Shown one piece after another: positions 1-10,069 of a stretch of DNA of 51,049 bases; position 1 is the first letter of the stretch, and each line of letters opens with the position of its first letter. The notes beneath the pieces are model-generated. The model was not told the DNA's origin. It ran no database searches and was given only the letters and a program-made list of their open reading frames with translations. This stretch comes from Yersinia proxima (GTDB lineage: Bacteria; Pseudomonadota; Gammaproteobacteria; Enterobacterales; Enterobacteriaceae). The stretch is taken from positions 1 to 51,049 of the forward strand of contig NZ_CABHYG010000007.1 in the NCBI RefSeq assembly GCF_902170785.1. The letters are read 5' to 3'. The position numbers and the translations under genes were made by a program.

Positions 1-72
<72 letters not shown>

Positions 73-85
73 TCCGATTGAGCGC

Positions 86-113
86 ACTATACTCTGGATG
101 AGATCTGTTGCAA
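86..113 (-). promoter_or_regulatory. sigma-70 promoter of the initiator tRNA
   Basis: On the minus strand, TTGCAA (108-113) and TATAGT (86-91) form -35 and -10 boxes with a 16-bp spacer. Transcription would start around position 79, a few bases before the tRNA 5' end at 72. A GC-rich discriminator (GCGCTC) follows the -10 box, as is usual for stringently controlled stable-RNA promoters. Called from sequence pattern only. Confidence 0.7.
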
Positions 114-306
114 GTAGTTTTGCCACTTAATTATGGTAAAAATGGTTTTTCGATTAATTTATCAACTATCTGTTTCCTTTTTCCCCACAGCAGCATCAAG
201 GGATTTTTTTCTGCATGCTGATTCCTTTATCTATAGGCGTTTGTTATCGTTCGCCGGTAGATAAAATCCGGTAGATAAAAGTAAGTAAGAGAAGAGAAGG
301 CGTGAA

Positions 307-1479
307 ATGACAAGTCGTTGGGGCAAATACCTACTGAGTGGAATAATGATTACTGTTCTGGCCGGTTGCCAATCTCGGCCAACCGATCGTGGGCAGCAAT
401 ATAAAGATGGGCGTTTGGAGCATCCACTGGAGTTAGTGAATGAACCACACGCAACAGGTAAGCCAGTCAACGCCAAAGATTTCTCTGATCAGGTGAAAGT
501 GATTAACCAATCTTCACCGGGTTTGTATAACCGCAACAGCAGCACATTCAATGCGGTGGAAAATTGGATGTTAGCCGGAGCAGATACCAGTAAGTTAAGT
601 CTGTTTGGTTTGAATGCTTATCAGATGGAAGGTGTGGATAATTTCGGTAATGTACAATTTACCGGTTACTACACGCCGGTGCTTCAGGCTCGCTATACCC
701 CACAAGGCGAATTCCGCCACCCACTTTATCGTATGCCTGCGAAAGGAAAACGTCGCCTACCTGATCGCGCAGCTATATATGCGGGCGCATTAGATGATAA
801 AAATTTAGTTATCGCCTACACCAATTCGCTGGTAGATAACTTTATGATGGAAGTGCAGGGCAGTGGATATGTTGATTATGGTGATGGGCGACCACTGACT
901 TTCTTCGGTTATGCAGGGAAGAATGGTCATGCTTATCGCAGTATTGGCAAAGTGCTGATTGACCGTGGGGAAGTGGCAAAAGCGGATATGTCGATGCAAG
1001 CTATCCGTCATTGGGCTGAAACTCACAGTGAAGCTGAAGTCAGGGAGTTATTAGAGCAGAACCCATCCTTTGTCTTCTTCAAACCGGAAATGTATGCGCC
1101 GGTAAAAGGAGCCAGTGCTGTGCCATTGATTGCTAAAGCCTCGGTTGCCTCCGATCGTTCACTGATTCCGCCGGGCACGACCCTGTTGGCCGAAGTTCCT
1201 TTATTGGATAATCAGGGTAAATTCACCGGACAATATCAGATGCGCTTGATGGTGGCACTGGATGTCGGTGGCGCGATTAAAGGCCAACATTTTGATATTT
1301 ATCAGGGGATTGGTCATGAAGCAGGTCAGGCCGCTGGTTTCTACAACCATTATGGCCGCGTTTGGGTGTTAAAAAATGCACAAAGTAATGGGCCGCTGTT
1401 TACTGCTTATCAAAGTGGCAAAGCAACAGCTCAATCAGGTGATGGTTCCTCACTATTAGTCAGGAATCAAGGCCAGTAG
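307..1479 (+). CDS. mltA: membrane-bound lytic murein transglycosylase A
   Basis: MltA cleaves the MurNAc-GlcNAc bond of peptidoglycan from the periplasmic face of the outer membrane, leaving 1,6-anhydromuramic acid. The 390-residue product starts with a lipoprotein signal whose lipobox is LAGC, with lipidated Cys21. The MltA double-psi barrel and the 3D domain follow. The motif DVGGAIKGQHFD (about 319-330) carries the catalytic Asp330, equivalent to Asp308 of mature E. coli MltA. The stretch after it (FYNHYGRVWVL) is also typical. The gene is monocistronic and is followed by a strong terminator. It is slightly longer at the C-terminus than the E. coli protein (365 aa). Confidence 0.97.
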   Translation: MTSRWGKYLLSGIMITVLAGCQSRPTDRGQQYKDGRLEHPLELVNEPHATGKPVNAKDFSDQVKVINQSSPGLYNRNSSTFNAVENWMLAGADTSKLSLFGLNAYQMEGVDNFGNVQFTGYYTPVLQARYTPQGEFRHPLYRMPAKGKRRLPDRAAIYAGALDDKNLVIAYTNSLVDNFMMEVQGSGYVDYGDGRPLTFFGYAGKNGHAYRSIGKVLIDRGEVAKADMSMQAIRHWAETHSEAEVRELLEQNPSFVFFKPEMYAPVKGASAVPLIAKASVASDRSLIPPGTTLLAEVPLLDNQGKFTGQYQMRLMVALDVGGAIKGQHFDIYQGIGHEAGQAAGFYNHYGRVWVLKNAQSNGPLFTAYQSGKATAQSGDGSSLLVRNQGQ

Positions 1480-1516
1480 GTCAGCGGTTGATGTGATTGA
1501 TTCTACTCTTTCTCAG

Positions 1517-1536
1517 GCGGCCAATTGGCCGCTTTT
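1517..1536 (+). terminator. Rho-independent terminator of mltA
   Basis: A perfect hairpin, GCGGCC-AATT-GGCCGC, is followed directly by TTTT. It lies 37 bp after the mltA stop codon and before tcdA. Confidence 0.85.
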
Positions 1537-1594
1537 GTATTCGTATTATTTCTACAGGTTATAAAGGTAAGTAAGTTATGAAGGTAGCAAGTCT

Positions 1595-2404
1595 ATGAAC
1601 ACAGCCTATTCCGAATCTTATCAACAGCGATTTGGTGGTATTGCTCGTCTTTATGGGCAGCAAGCGCTGACACTTTTTTCGCAAGCGCATATTTGTGTTA
1701 TCGGTATCGGTGGCGTGGGTTCATGGGCAGCTGAAGCACTGGCACGTACAGGTATTGGTGCGATCACCTTGATTGATATGGATGATGTTTGCGTCACAAA
1801 TACTAATCGTCAGATCCATGCTTTACGCAGCAATGTCGGGCAGGCCAAAACAGAAGTGATGGCAGAGCGTATTTTAGCTATCAATCCTGAATGCCAAGTG
1901 ACTTGTATTGATGATTTTATTACTGCTGATAATGTTGCCGAGCTTTTAGATAAAAACTTTAGCTATGTTATTGATGCTATTGATAGTGTTCGCCCCAAAG
2001 CAGCACTGCTGTCCTATTGCCGTCGGTATAAAATCCCGGTAGTGACCACCGGTGGTGCCGGCGGGCAAATTGATCCGACTCGCATTGAGGTAGTGGATCT
2101 GGCGAAAACCATTCAGGATCCGTTAGCGGCGAAGTTGCGTGAAAGGCTGAAGAATGATTTTAACGTGGTGAAAAACAGCAAAGGCAAATTGGGAATCGAC
2201 TGTGTGTTCTCCAGTGAGCCATTAGTTTACCCGCAAAGTGATGGTTCGGTGTGTGCGTCGCGCAGCACTGCTGAAGGGCCGAAGAAGATGGATTGTACCT
2301 CCGGTTTTGGTTCGGCCACGATGGTCACCGCCACGTTTGGCTTTGTTGCCGTTTCTCATGCATTGAAGAAAATGATGGCGAAAGCCGCCCGTCAGGGGCA
2401 GTAG
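1595..2404 (+). CDS. tcdA: tRNA threonylcarbamoyladenosine dehydratase (CsdL)
   Basis: TcdA is an E1-like enzyme that uses ATP to cyclise t6A at position 37 of ANN-decoding tRNAs into cyclic t6A. In E. coli it receives support from the CsdA-CsdE cysteine desulfurase pair. The 269-residue product has the ThiF/MoeB/HesA fold: a glycine-rich nucleotide loop GIGGVG (37-42), then the acidic ADP-ribose binding turn LIDMDD, then the NRQIHA segment. Its 3' end is only 3 bp from the 3' end of csdE on the other strand, the convergent arrangement seen in E. coli. TrmO, another t6A37-modifying enzyme, is encoded at 46142-46849. Confidence 0.95.
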   Translation: MNTAYSESYQQRFGGIARLYGQQALTLFSQAHICVIGIGGVGSWAAEALARTGIGAITLIDMDDVCVTNTNRQIHALRSNVGQAKTEVMAERILAINPECQVTCIDDFITADNVAELLDKNFSYVIDAIDSVRPKAALLSYCRRYKIPVVTTGGAGGQIDPTRIEVVDLAKTIQDPLAAKLRERLKNDFNVVKNSKGKLGIDCVFSSEPLVYPQSDGSVCASRSTAEGPKKMDCTSGFGSATMVTATFGFVAVSHALKKMMAKAARQGQ

Positions 2405-2407
2405 CCA

Positions 2408-2845
2408 TCATTGCACATATTTAGCCGCAATCGCCCGCACACCCTGCGCCAGTGCTTGTAAACCGCTGGCGCGCGAGGTACTTAATTGCTGCCGTAACCC
2501 CAATTGGTCAAACAGTGCCAAGGGATCTTCTGCCAGTACCTGTTGGGGAGTTTTGCCTTCCACCGCTGTCAGAATAACGGCCAGCAACCCACGAACAATG
2601 CGGCCCTCGCTATCACCGTAGAAATGTAAGCGACCATCCGATAAGAGCTCATATCCCAGCCACACGCGGTTTTCACACCCCTTTAGTTCCAGTTCATTTT
2701 GCTTTAATGATTCGGGCAATGGCGGTAGTTGTTTGGCCAGCAAGATTAACTGGCGGTAGCGGTCTTCCCACTGTTTATAAGCGCTGAATGTCTCAAGCAG
2801 ATGAGCGGCAGTGATATCGTGACCAAACGGGTGTGGGGCAATCAT
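2408..2845 (-). CDS. csdE: cysteine desulfuration protein CsdE (sulfur acceptor)
   Basis: CsdE is a SufE-like sulfur acceptor that takes persulfide from CsdA. The 145-residue product carries the acceptor cysteine at position 57, in the conserved context [13 protein letters not shown]. It is encoded 23 bp downstream of csdA on the same strand, so the pair is probably one transcript. The gene converges with tcdA, with 3 bp between stop codons. Length and motif match the E. coli protein. Confidence 0.95.
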   Translation of the reverse strand: MIAPHPFGHDITAAHLLETFSAYKQWEDRYRQLILLAKQLPPLPESLKQNELELKGCENRVWLGYELLSDGRLHFYGDSEGRIVRGLLAVILTAVEGKTPQQVLAEDPLALFDQLGLRQQLSTSRASGLQALAQGVRAIAAKYVQ

Positions 2846-2868
2846 TATTTTTTCTCTTGTTAACGACG

Positions 2869-4074
2869 TTAATCTTGCAATAATTCCAGTGCCTTAGCGA
2901 TCGCCGTGCACAAAGTTTCAATGTCGCTTGCTGTATTATAAGGCGCAAATGAGGCGCGCAGGCTACCGCTTATCCCCAATGCTGCCATTAATGGTTGAGC
3001 ACAATGTTGTCCAGCGCGTAGCGCGATTCCTTGTTCTGCCAATAAAGTCACTAAATCGCTGTGATGAACGCCATCAAAAGTGAATGCCAGCAAACTTGAT
3101 TGCTGGCAACGGAAACTACGAAAACCCGGCAATTGAGCCAGTTTATTCTCCGCTAATGTCGCCAGGTTTTGGCTATAAATTTCGGCTTCGTCCAGGTCGA
3201 TATGTTCGAGCCAACTAAGTACTGCCGATAAACCAATCACGCCAGCAATATTAGGAGTCCCGGCTTCAAAGCGGTAGGGCACTTCGTGGGGGGTAAAACC
3301 GCCGAATGAGGCATGGGTTAGCATTTTACCGCCACCTTGCCAGGCAGGCATTTCTTTTAGCAGTTCAGATTTGCCATACAGTACGCCAATACCGGTTGGC
3401 CCATACAATTTGTGGGCGGAAAAAGCATAAAAATCAATATCAAGCGCTTGAACATCTGCTGGACTATGAACAATGCCTTGCGCGCCATCGACCATAACGA
3501 CGCAGCCATGTTGATGAGCGAGTTCAATGGCTTCTGCTAATTGTGGACGACCACCTGTCACATTAGACATCTGACCTAACGCCAGGATACGGGTTTTATT
3601 GCTAAATAACTGCGGCAATAACGATAGGTTGGGTAGATGATCCATACCGATAGGCAACTTAATGATTCGAGCACCCGTTTGTTCGGCAACCATAAGCCAG
3701 GGTATTAAGTTGGCATGATGTTCTGCCTCGCTAACAATAATTTCATCCCCAGCGCGTAGGTGAGGGCGTGCATAGCTTTGCGCTACCAGATTAATGGCTT
3801 CAGTCGTACCGCGAGTCCATATGATATTTTCTGCGTCTGGCGCATTGATAAAGTCAGCTACCTGCTGGCGGGTCTCTTCAAAACGAGCGGTCAATGACAA
3901 CGCCGATTGATGTTGACTACGATGCACCGTTGCGGCGTCTTGCTGATAAAATAACTGGGTCGCTTCAATCATAGCGTGCGGTTTCAGAGCCGTCGCTGCG
4001 CTGTCCAGATAGATTATTTCATCGTTAATTGCCGGGAATTCCTGGCGAAAATCCGTTGGATTAAAAGACTTCAT
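2869..4074 (-). CDS. csdA: cysteine desulfurase CsdA
   Basis: CsdA is a PLP-dependent, class V aminotransferase-fold desulfurase that removes sulfur from cysteine and passes it to CsdE. From the chosen start the protein is 401 aa. Lys222 in the SAHKLYGP motif binds PLP, and Cys358 in AGQHCAQPL is the persulfide-forming cysteine; both numbers coincide with E. coli CsdA. An in-frame upstream start (4158) would add 28 residues not found in the family, so the ATG at 4074 is preferred: its protein begins [15 protein letters not shown] like homologues. A GGA-containing ribosome-binding stretch lies about 13 bp upstream, rather far. It is transcribed with csdE. Confidence 0.94.
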   Translation of the reverse strand: MKSFNPTDFRQEFPAINDEIIYLDSAATALKPHAMIEATQLFYQQDAATVHRSQHQSALSLTARFEETRQQVADFINAPDAENIIWTRGTTEAINLVAQSYARPHLRAGDEIIVSEAEHHANLIPWLMVAEQTGARIIKLPIGMDHLPNLSLLPQLFSNKTRILALGQMSNVTGGRPQLAEAIELAHQHGCVVMVDGAQGIVHSPADVQALDIDFYAFSAHKLYGPTGIGVLYGKSELLKEMPAWQGGGKMLTHASFGGFTPHEVPYRFEAGTPNIAGVIGLSAVLSWLEHIDLDEAEIYSQNLATLAENKLAQLPGFRSFRCQQSSLLAFTFDGVHHSDLVTLLAEQGIALRAGQHCAQPLMAALGISGSLRASFAPYNTASDIETLCTAIAKALELLQD

Positions 4075-4256
4075 TCTGTTGTTCGCATCCTTTGGTTCAC
4101 TTCGGAACTGTCTCATTTTAGCCACAATTAGCCCACTAATGGCCTTGGTAGCTGGCAATATGTCTCAAGCGGGTTATGCTGAATAGTAACGGACATAACC
4201 ATTTGTCTGGTAATGGAAACGATTTTTTTAGCATTTTAATCTGCAAGGAGTCACCC

Positions 4257-4478
4257 ATGAAAAAGACAGCTGCCGTAATCTCTGCACTTATGCTCACTTT
4301 TACCTTAGCAGCGTGTTCAAGCAACTATGTCATGCACACTAATGATGGTCGCACTATCGTTGCTGATGGTAAACCTAAAGTAGATGATGAAACTGGGATG
4401 ATAAGCTATACCGATGCCAATGGCACCGAACAGCAAATTAATCGTTCAGAAGTCAAAGAAATGGCTGAGGGCAAATAG
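4257..4478 (+). CDS. ygdI: small YgdI/YgdR-family lipoprotein
   Basis: This gene encodes a 73-residue lipoprotein of the YgdI/YgdR (DUF903) family, whose function is unknown. It has a short signal peptide ending in the lipobox LAAC (lipidated Cys20), then a single small beta-rich domain with the family motif YVMHTNDGRTI. An in-frame upstream start at 4176 exists, but the ATG at 4257 follows a clear AAGGAG ribosome-binding site and gives the signal peptide at the true N-terminus. It faces gcvB, as ygdI does in E. coli. The family has several paralogues, so the exact symbol (ygdI rather than ygdR) rests on context. Confidence 0.9.
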   Translation: MKKTAAVISALMLTFTLAACSSNYVMHTNDGRTIVADGKPKVDDETGMISYTDANGTEQQINRSEVKEMAEGK

Positions 4479-4624
4479 TTAGACTGCGAAGTTGTTCTCA
4501 AAAAGAAGCCTGATCCGGTTTGGAAACCCGCTACAACAACTTAAATTTAAGCATAACTATGTGCAATGCAAAGTGGCGCTTACATTTAGTTTTTGAAAAA
4601 ATAAGCAGGCTCTGAAAATAAGGC

Positions 4625-4829
4625 AAAAAAAAAGCACCGCGAAAATAGCGGTGCTGCATAAAATCACTATGGACAGACAGGGTAAATGTACAGGAAGTGA
4701 AAAAAAACAGTAGCATAGCTACTATGTCTGGCACACCAGACCATTTGCAAACACAACATCACAACCACAAAGCCAAAAGCAATTCAGTACCTGGATACTA
4801 AACCTACTTTTCGTTCCGGCTTGGGAAGT
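4625..4829 (-). ncRNA. gcvB: GcvB small regulatory RNA
   Basis: GcvB is an Hfq-dependent sRNA of about 205 nt that represses many amino-acid and peptide transporter mRNAs. The minus strand starts ACTTCCCAAGCCGGAACGAAAAG, close to the E. coli 5' end. It contains the G/U-rich R1 seed (TTGTGATGTTGTGTTTGC, about 4745-4765). It also keeps the near-invariant stretch CACTTCCTGTACATTTACCC and CTGTCTGTCCATAGTG. It ends in the GCACCGC/GCGGTGC terminator (4634-4654) with a nine-U tail at 4625-4633. It lies divergent from gcvA, its activator, as in other enterobacteria. The predicted length of 205 nt equals that of E. coli. Confidence 0.97.
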
Positions 4830-4835
4830 GCCGCC

Positions 4836-4864
4836 ACTATAGGTATTTGCTGGCGCATCATCAA
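4836..4864 (-). promoter_or_regulatory. gcvB promoter
   Basis: On the minus strand TTGATG (4859-4864) and TATAGT (4836-4841) are separated by 17 bp. They place the start at about 4829, exactly where the GcvB homology begins. A CTAAT pentamer, the core of known GcvA binding sites, occurs at 4897-4901 between this promoter and gcvA and is a candidate activator site. Confidence 0.8.
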
Positions 4865-4956
4865 CGGACAATTTATAATGTCTCGGATTACAAAAACTAA
4901 TAAGTAAACAAAGGGTTTCATCTGAAGATGAGCCGTTATAAAAAAGTATCCAATTC

Positions 4957-5874
4957 ATGTCAAAACGATTACCACCACTGAACGCCTTGCGGGTCTTCGA
5001 TGCGGCCGCACGCCACCTGAGTTTTACTAAAGCGGCTGATGAATTATTTGTCACGCAAGCCGCTGTTAGCCACCAGATAAAATCACTGGAGGATTTTCTC
5101 GGACTAAAACTGTTCCGTCGGCGTAACCGTTCTTTGCTGCTGACCGAAGAAGGGCAGAGTTATTACCTCGATATCAAAGAGATTTTTACCTCCATCAATG
5201 AAGCCACTCGTAAATTGCAGGCACGTAGTGCTAAAGGTGCTCTGACCGTCAGTCTTCCCCCCAGTTTTGCTATCCAATGGTTGGTTCCTCGTCTGTCTGG
5301 ATTTAATGCGGCTTATCCGGGCATTGATGTCAGAATTCAGGCGGTAGACCGAGAAGAGGATAAACTTGCTGATGACGTCGATGTGGCGATATTTTATGGT
5401 CGGGGAAATTGGACAGGCTTGCGCACTGAACGCCTGTATGCCGAATTCTTGCTTCCTGTTTGTGCTCCCAGCCTGTTGATGGGCGAGAATGGATTAAAAG
5501 TACCGGCAGATCTGGCTAATCACACACTATTGCATGATACTTCCCGCCGGGATTGGATGGCATATACCCGTCAATTGGGTGTACCGCAGATTAACGTACA
5601 ACAAGGCCCAATATTCAGCCACAGTGCGATGGTAGTTCAGGCCGCTGTTCATGGGCAAGGTATTGCGTTGGTGAATAACGTTATGGCGCAATCTGAGATT
5701 GAAGCGGGCCGATTGGTGTGCCCGTTTAGTGATGTGCTAGTGAGTAAAAATGCTTTTTATCTGGTTTGTCATGACAGTCAGGCAGAACTGGGTAAAATAG
5801 CCGCCTTTCGTCAGTGGATACTGGCAAGAGCAGCTAGCGAACAGGAAAAGCTGCGCTTTCGCTACGAAAACTAA
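4957..5874 (+). CDS. gcvA: LysR-type regulator of the glycine cleavage system
   Basis: GcvA senses glycine and purines, activates gcvTHP and gcvB when glycine is plentiful, and represses its own gene. The 305-residue product has an N-terminal winged helix-turn-helix (about residues 20-49, LSFTKAADELFVTQAAVSHQ) and a C-terminal LysR effector-binding domain. It begins SKRLPPLNALRVFDAAARH, nearly identical to E. coli GcvA. It is divergent from gcvB, and the shared intergenic region holds the gcvB promoter and a candidate GcvA site. Confidence 0.96.
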   Translation: MSKRLPPLNALRVFDAAARHLSFTKAADELFVTQAAVSHQIKSLEDFLGLKLFRRRNRSLLLTEEGQSYYLDIKEIFTSINEATRKLQARSAKGALTVSLPPSFAIQWLVPRLSGFNAAYPGIDVRIQAVDREEDKLADDVDVAIFYGRGNWTGLRTERLYAEFLLPVCAPSLLMGENGLKVPADLANHTLLHDTSRRDWMAYTRQLGVPQINVQQGPIFSHSAMVVQAAVHGQGIALVNNVMAQSEIEAGRLVCPFSDVLVSKNAFYLVCHDSQAELGKIAAFRQWILARAASEQEKLRFRYEN

Positions 5875-5910
5875 TTTTAATGATTCCCAAACGATATTAA
5901 TTCAAGGTTA

Positions 5911-6312
5911 ATGGCGATGAATGGTCGTTTAATGCTGATATTTGCTGCCCTGAGCGGGTTTTTCTATGTTGCTTTTGGTGCCTTTGGGGCGCATGTATTG
6001 AGTGCCTCTTTGGGGGCGAATGAAATGGCTTGGGTTCATACCGGGCTGGAGTATCAGGGATTCCATACACTGGCTATCCTGGCACTCGCTGTTGCCATGC
6101 AACGGCAGATAAGTATTTGGTTTTACTGGAGTGGAGCCTTGTTAGCGCTCGGAACGCTACTCTTTAGTGGCAGTTTATACTGCCTGGCTCTATCGCACCT
6201 GAAACTATGGGTATATATCACGCCAGTAGGCGGAGTATGTTTTCTGGCGGGATGGATTTTGATGTTGATTGGCGCGCTGCGTCTAAGAAAAAGGGCAGAA
6301 CGCCATGAATAA
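5911..6312 (+). CDS. ygdD: DUF423 membrane protein YgdD
   Basis: This is a small inner-membrane protein of 133 residues with about four hydrophobic segments (starting near residues 5, 45, 70 and 103) and a basic C-terminal tail ([10 protein letters not shown]). It belongs to the DUF423/YgdD family, whose biochemical function is unknown. Its stop region overlaps the start of rlmM by 8 bp, so the two are translationally coupled, an arrangement also seen in E. coli. A second in-frame ATG at 5917 aligns equally well with homologues, so the first two residues are uncertain. Confidence 0.9.
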   Translation: MAMNGRLMLIFAALSGFFYVAFGAFGAHVLSASLGANEMAWVHTGLEYQGFHTLAILALAVAMQRQISIWFYWSGALLALGTLLFSGSLYCLALSHLKLWVYITPVGGVCFLAGWILMLIGALRLRKRAERHE

Positions 6313-7411
6313 TAAAATTGCTTTATATTGCCGCTCAGGTTTTGAGAAAGAGTGTGCGGCGGAAATTACCGCCAAAGCAGCACAGCTCGAAATTTTTGGT
6401 TTCGCGCGGGTAAAAGAAAATAGCGGTTATGTGCTGTTTGAATGTTATCAGTTGGAAGATGCAGATCGTTTGATTCGTGAAGTGCCATTCCGCGAATTGA
6501 TTTTCGCCCGCCAAATGATGGTTGTGGGCGAGCTACTGAAAGATTTACCGCCGGAAGATCGCGTATCACCAATTGTTGGTATGCTAACCGGTGTTGTCGA
6601 GAAAGCCGGTGAGCTGCGAGTTGAAGTTGCTGACACCAATGAAAGCAAAGAGTTACTTAAGTTTTGCCGTAAGTTGACGGTGCCATTGCGTAATGCAATG
6701 CGTGAGCAAAAAATTCTGTCTGCTCGTGAGAATCCTCATCGGCCAGTGGTGCATGTATTCTTTATTGCATCGGGTTGCTGTTATGTCGGTTATTCTTATA
6801 GCAACAATAATTCCCCGTTCTATATGGGGATCCCGCGCCTTAAGTTCCCATCTGATGCCCCAAGCCGTTCAACTCTTAAACTGGAAGAAGCATTCCATGT
6901 GTTTATCCCTGCAGACGAATGGGAAGAGCGTTTAGCCAGTGGTATGCATGCTGTCGATTTAGGAGCTTGTCCCGGTGGTTGGACTTATCAGTTAGTCCAA
7001 CGAAGCATGATGGTTCAGGCCATTGATAATGGTTCTATGGCGCAAAGTTTGATGGATACCGGGCAGGTTACGCATCATCGTGTGGATGGCTTTAAATATG
7101 AACCAACACGCAGCAATATTTACTGGTTAGTATGCGATATGGTGGAAAAACCAGCCAAAGTCACCCAACTTATTATCAAATGGCTAGTTAATGGTTGGTG
7201 CCGCGAGGCGATCTTCAATCTGAAATTACCAATGAAAAAGCGTTTTGAAGTTGTTTCGGAGAATCTGGAAATGATTGATGAACAGCTAAAAGAAAATGGT
7301 ATTAATGCCCATATTCAGGCTAAGCAGCTCTATCATGACCGCGAAGAAGTTACTGTGCATGTACGGCGTATTTGGTCTGGTGTGCCAGGCCGCCGTGATG
7401 AGCGTTTTTAA
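6305..7411 (+). CDS. rlmM: 23S rRNA 2'-O-methyltransferase RlmM (C2498)
   Basis: RlmM methylates the 2'-OH of C2498 in the peptidyl-transferase region of 23S rRNA. The 368-residue protein has an N-terminal THUMP-like RNA-binding half and a C-terminal RrmJ/FtsJ-type Rossmann domain. The SAM-binding motif [10 protein letters not shown] starts at Asp218, and a conserved Lys follows in [10 protein letters not shown] near residue 306, the family's catalytic lysine. It overlaps ygdD by 8 bp and is followed by an ERIC element and then a terminator. Confidence 0.96.
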   Translation: MNNKIALYCRSGFEKECAAEITAKAAQLEIFGFARVKENSGYVLFECYQLEDADRLIREVPFRELIFARQMMVVGELLKDLPPEDRVSPIVGMLTGVVEKAGELRVEVADTNESKELLKFCRKLTVPLRNAMREQKILSARENPHRPVVHVFFIASGCCYVGYSYSNNNSPFYMGIPRLKFPSDAPSRSTLKLEEAFHVFIPADEWEERLASGMHAVDLGACPGGWTYQLVQRSMMVQAIDNGSMAQSLMDTGQVTHHRVDGFKYEPTRSNIYWLVCDMVEKPAKVTQLIIKWLVNGWCREAIFNLKLPMKKRFEVVSENLEMIDEQLKENGINAHIQAKQLYHDREEVTVHVRRIWSGVPGRRDERF

Positions 7412-7423
7412 AATTTGGTGATA

Positions 7424-7550
<127 letters not shown>

Positions 7551-7555
7551 CACGC

Positions 7556-7582
7556 AAGGGGCCAGATGGCCCCTTCATTTTT
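7556..7582 (+). terminator. Rho-independent terminator after rlmM and the ERIC element
   Basis: The hairpin AAGGGGCC-AGAT-GGCCCCTT (7556-7575) is followed by CATTTTT. The T-run is on the plus-strand side, so it serves rlmM; the reverse reading has no T-run. Confidence 0.85.
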
Positions 7583-7591
7583 ATGTAGATA

Positions 7592-8347
7592 TCACCGATT
7601 CAAACGTAGCTGCTGTAAGTTGCCACTTAATGGCAAATCAGTTTTCAGTGTCGCTATTTGCTTGCAAATAAAGGCTATTTCTTGATGCTGTTGCAACTTT
7701 TTACGCCATTTCTCTGGCACCGAGTCTAGCTCCTGATAGAGTTCCTCGAGACTGCTGGCTTGTTGCAGTAACAGTGCGGCAGTTTTTGCTCCAATACCGG
7801 CGACTCCCGGAATTTTACTGCTACTGATCCCAGCGAGCCCCCAGTAGTCAGGTAATTGGTGCGGCAAAACGCCAAACTCCTGCTTTACAAATGGCATATC
7901 CAACCAGCGTTTTTGGAAGTAATCACGAATCTGAACATTCGGTGCCAATAGTTGGCAGTAGCCTTTGTCGGTTGAAACAATAGTAACCTGATGCCCGGCT
8001 CCGCCAATTTTTATCGCCAACGTTGCAGCAAGGTCATCTGCTTCATTGCCCGGCGAGCTCCAGCAATTAACCCCCAATGAGTGAAATGCTTCACGGATCA
8101 GCGGCATCTCTTGCTGCAGATTATCTGGCATTGGTGAACGGCCCGCTTTGTAATCTGGCAGAGATTGATGACGCCAGCTATCCGAACGATCATCTTCATC
8201 AAAAACGGCAACAGCATGTGTTGGCTGGCTATGTGAAATTAGCTGTTGCAGCGCATGCTGGCAAGCATTCACACAAGGTGAACCTTGCACCGCATGAATG
8301 CGGCGAATCAGATTAAGGGCATCGACAATAAGAAGGTGGATTTGCAT
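7592..8347 (-). CDS. xni: flap endonuclease Xni (ExoIX)
   Basis: Xni is a small member of the 5'-nuclease/FEN family, related to the 5'-3' exonuclease domain of DNA polymerase I, and acts on flap DNA. The 251-residue product has the N-terminal metal site region ([12 protein letters not shown]) and the acidic cluster [10 protein letters not shown]. The central motif [11 protein letters not shown] and the helix-hairpin-helix [14 protein letters not shown], which binds DNA with a potassium ion, also fit the family. Unlike PolA the gene encodes no polymerase domain. It converges with rlmM. Confidence 0.95.
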   Translation of the reverse strand: MQIHLLIVDALNLIRRIHAVQGSPCVNACQHALQQLISHSQPTHAVAVFDEDDRSDSWRHQSLPDYKAGRSPMPDNLQQEMPLIREAFHSLGVNCWSSPGNEADDLAATLAIKIGGAGHQVTIVSTDKGYCQLLAPNVQIRDYFQKRWLDMPFVKQEFGVLPHQLPDYWGLAGISSSKIPGVAGIGAKTAALLLQQASSLEELYQELDSVPEKWRKKLQQHQEIAFICKQIATLKTDLPLSGNLQQLRLNR

Positions 8348-8491
8348 GGACTGTCTTAAAACCTATCCCGTAAGGGCTATTTTATTGGTACTACTTTGCT
8401 ATAAAGAGCGAAACTAACGGTGCTCAAATAACCTTCAGATAGCGCCAGCCGAAAGTCAGTGCCAACGCTACCTCTGAGGGCTATTTATTCT

Positions 8492-9856
8492 TTAACTACA
8501 GATTTCATAGCAAGGTGTATAAGCACTGCCTGGTAACTTCATCCGTTGTTGGGTAATAAAACCTTGCAACAGTTGGTCCATATGTTTCATCAGTAAAGGG
8601 TCACCATGTAACTTGAATGGCCCATGAGCTTCAATGGCATGGATACCCACTTCTTTGACATTACCCGCAACAATACCTGAGAAAGCGCGGCGTAATGCGG
8701 CAGCTAATCTCTCAGGGGGTTGATTGTGGGACAAGTCCAGATTAGCCATGTTCTCATGAGTCGGCTCAAAAGGAAGCTGCAAGTCCGGTTCGATACGCAT
8801 AGACCAGTTGAAGCTATAAGCATCACCGGTATTACGGCGATTTTCTTTCACCAATGGCATCGCTTTTTTCATCTGACGAGCGACTTCATCCGGGTCATCA
8901 ATAATTATCTGGTAGTATTTGCGTGCTTCATCACCCAGAGTGTTCATGATGAATTCATCCACGACGCTGAAGTAATCTGCACTCTCTTTTGGCCCGGTTA
9001 GGATTAGGGGTAAAACCTGCTCCTTATTATGCGGGTTCATTAGAATACCTAACAAATAGAGCAACTCTTCTGCTGTTCCCACGCCACCCGGGAAAATAAT
9101 GATGCCGTGGGCGATACGAACAAAGGCCTCTAACCGTTTCTCAATGTCTGGCATGATAATCAGTTCATTGACTAATGGATTTGGTGGCTCTGCAGCAATG
9201 ATTGACGGTTCGGTCATACCGATAAAGCGGCCTTGTCTGTAACGTTGTTGGGCATGACCCACAGCCGCACCTTTCATTGGTGCTTCCATGGCTCCCGGCC
9301 CACAACCGGTGCAGATATTTAATTCACGCAAACCCAATTGGCTGCCGACTTTACGGGCATACAAGTATTCGGTTTCATTGATTGAATGGCCGCCCCAGCA
9401 CACAATCATATTCGGATCTTCATCAAGATGTAGGGCTCGGGCATTGCGCAAAATTGAAAAGACCAAATTGGTCAAATGGCTGGAGCTTTCCATATTCAGA
9501 TGTTGGAAACGCCCGGCGTTTACGATTTGACCATTCACAAACAGAATGTCACGCAAGACTGCGAACAGGTTTGCCTGCAAAGAGCGAATAATTTTACCAT
9601 CAACAAAAGCATGCTCTGGTGGATTAACCAGTTCGAGTTTTACACCGCGTTCGCGGCGCAGCACATTGATATCAAAGGTTTCATTGCGAGATAAAAGCTC
9701 TTTACTGTTATCGGTCAGGCTACCTGAGTTGAGAACAGCCAATGAGCAATTACGGAATAAGCGGTACAGATCACTGCTGGCTGTACGTTTGAGCATATCC
9801 ACTTCAAGCTGTGATAACAGATCCATTGAGCCGAGTGGGCTGACATGTGTAATCAA
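8492..9856 (-). CDS. ppnN: nucleotide 5'-monophosphate nucleosidase PpnN (YgdH)
   Basis: PpnN cleaves purine and pyrimidine 5'-monophosphates to base and ribose 5-phosphate. In E. coli it is activated by (p)ppGpp, linking nucleotide salvage to the stringent response. The 454-residue protein has an N-terminal extension, a LOG-type Rossmann core and a C-terminal extension, the layout of E. coli PpnN with the same length. The core motif PGGVGTAEE lies at 256-264, ending in the catalytic Glu264. An upstream motif [16 protein letters not shown] (182-197) also matches. It reads alone; its upstream region of 213 bp shows no other gene. Confidence 0.96.
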   Translation of the reverse strand: MITHVSPLGSMDLLSQLEVDMLKRTASSDLYRLFRNCSLAVLNSGSLTDNSKELLSRNETFDINVLRRERGVKLELVNPPEHAFVDGKIIRSLQANLFAVLRDILFVNGQIVNAGRFQHLNMESSSHLTNLVFSILRNARALHLDEDPNMIVCWGGHSINETEYLYARKVGSQLGLRELNICTGCGPGAMEAPMKGAAVGHAQQRYRQGRFIGMTEPSIIAAEPPNPLVNELIIMPDIEKRLEAFVRIAHGIIIFPGGVGTAEELLYLLGILMNPHNKEQVLPLILTGPKESADYFSVVDEFIMNTLGDEARKYYQIIIDDPDEVARQMKKAMPLVKENRRNTGDAYSFNWSMRIEPDLQLPFEPTHENMANLDLSHNQPPERLAAALRRAFSGIVAGNVKEVGIHAIEAHGPFKLHGDPLLMKHMDQLLQGFITQQRMKLPGSAYTPCYEICS

Positions 9857-10069
9857 AGTTACTCCTTTACACCCCTGAGGGTGGTAGTGCCTGTGTATCA
9901 GAGTGCTGCTTTCTGTTTTCCGTGGAATATCAGAGAGGCCACTAAGTATCCATTACTGATTTTTATACTGAAAATAGCATAAGGAACCTATAAATAACCT
10001 TAACGTTGTCGCTCACTTTTTGCCAATACTAACGTGCTGCTGGTGATAAAGTTGCGCAGGTGTACGCAT

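Noticed and set aside
4075-4158. N-terminal extension of CsdA by 28 residues
   Set aside because: The extension has no counterpart in the family, and the ATG at 4074 restores E. coli numbering of Lys222 and Cys358.
4489-4542. AAGTTGTT/AACAACTT inverted repeat after the small lipoprotein gene
   Set aside because: Only 8 bp of pairing with a loop of about 38 nt and no T-run; likely chance in AT-rich DNA.
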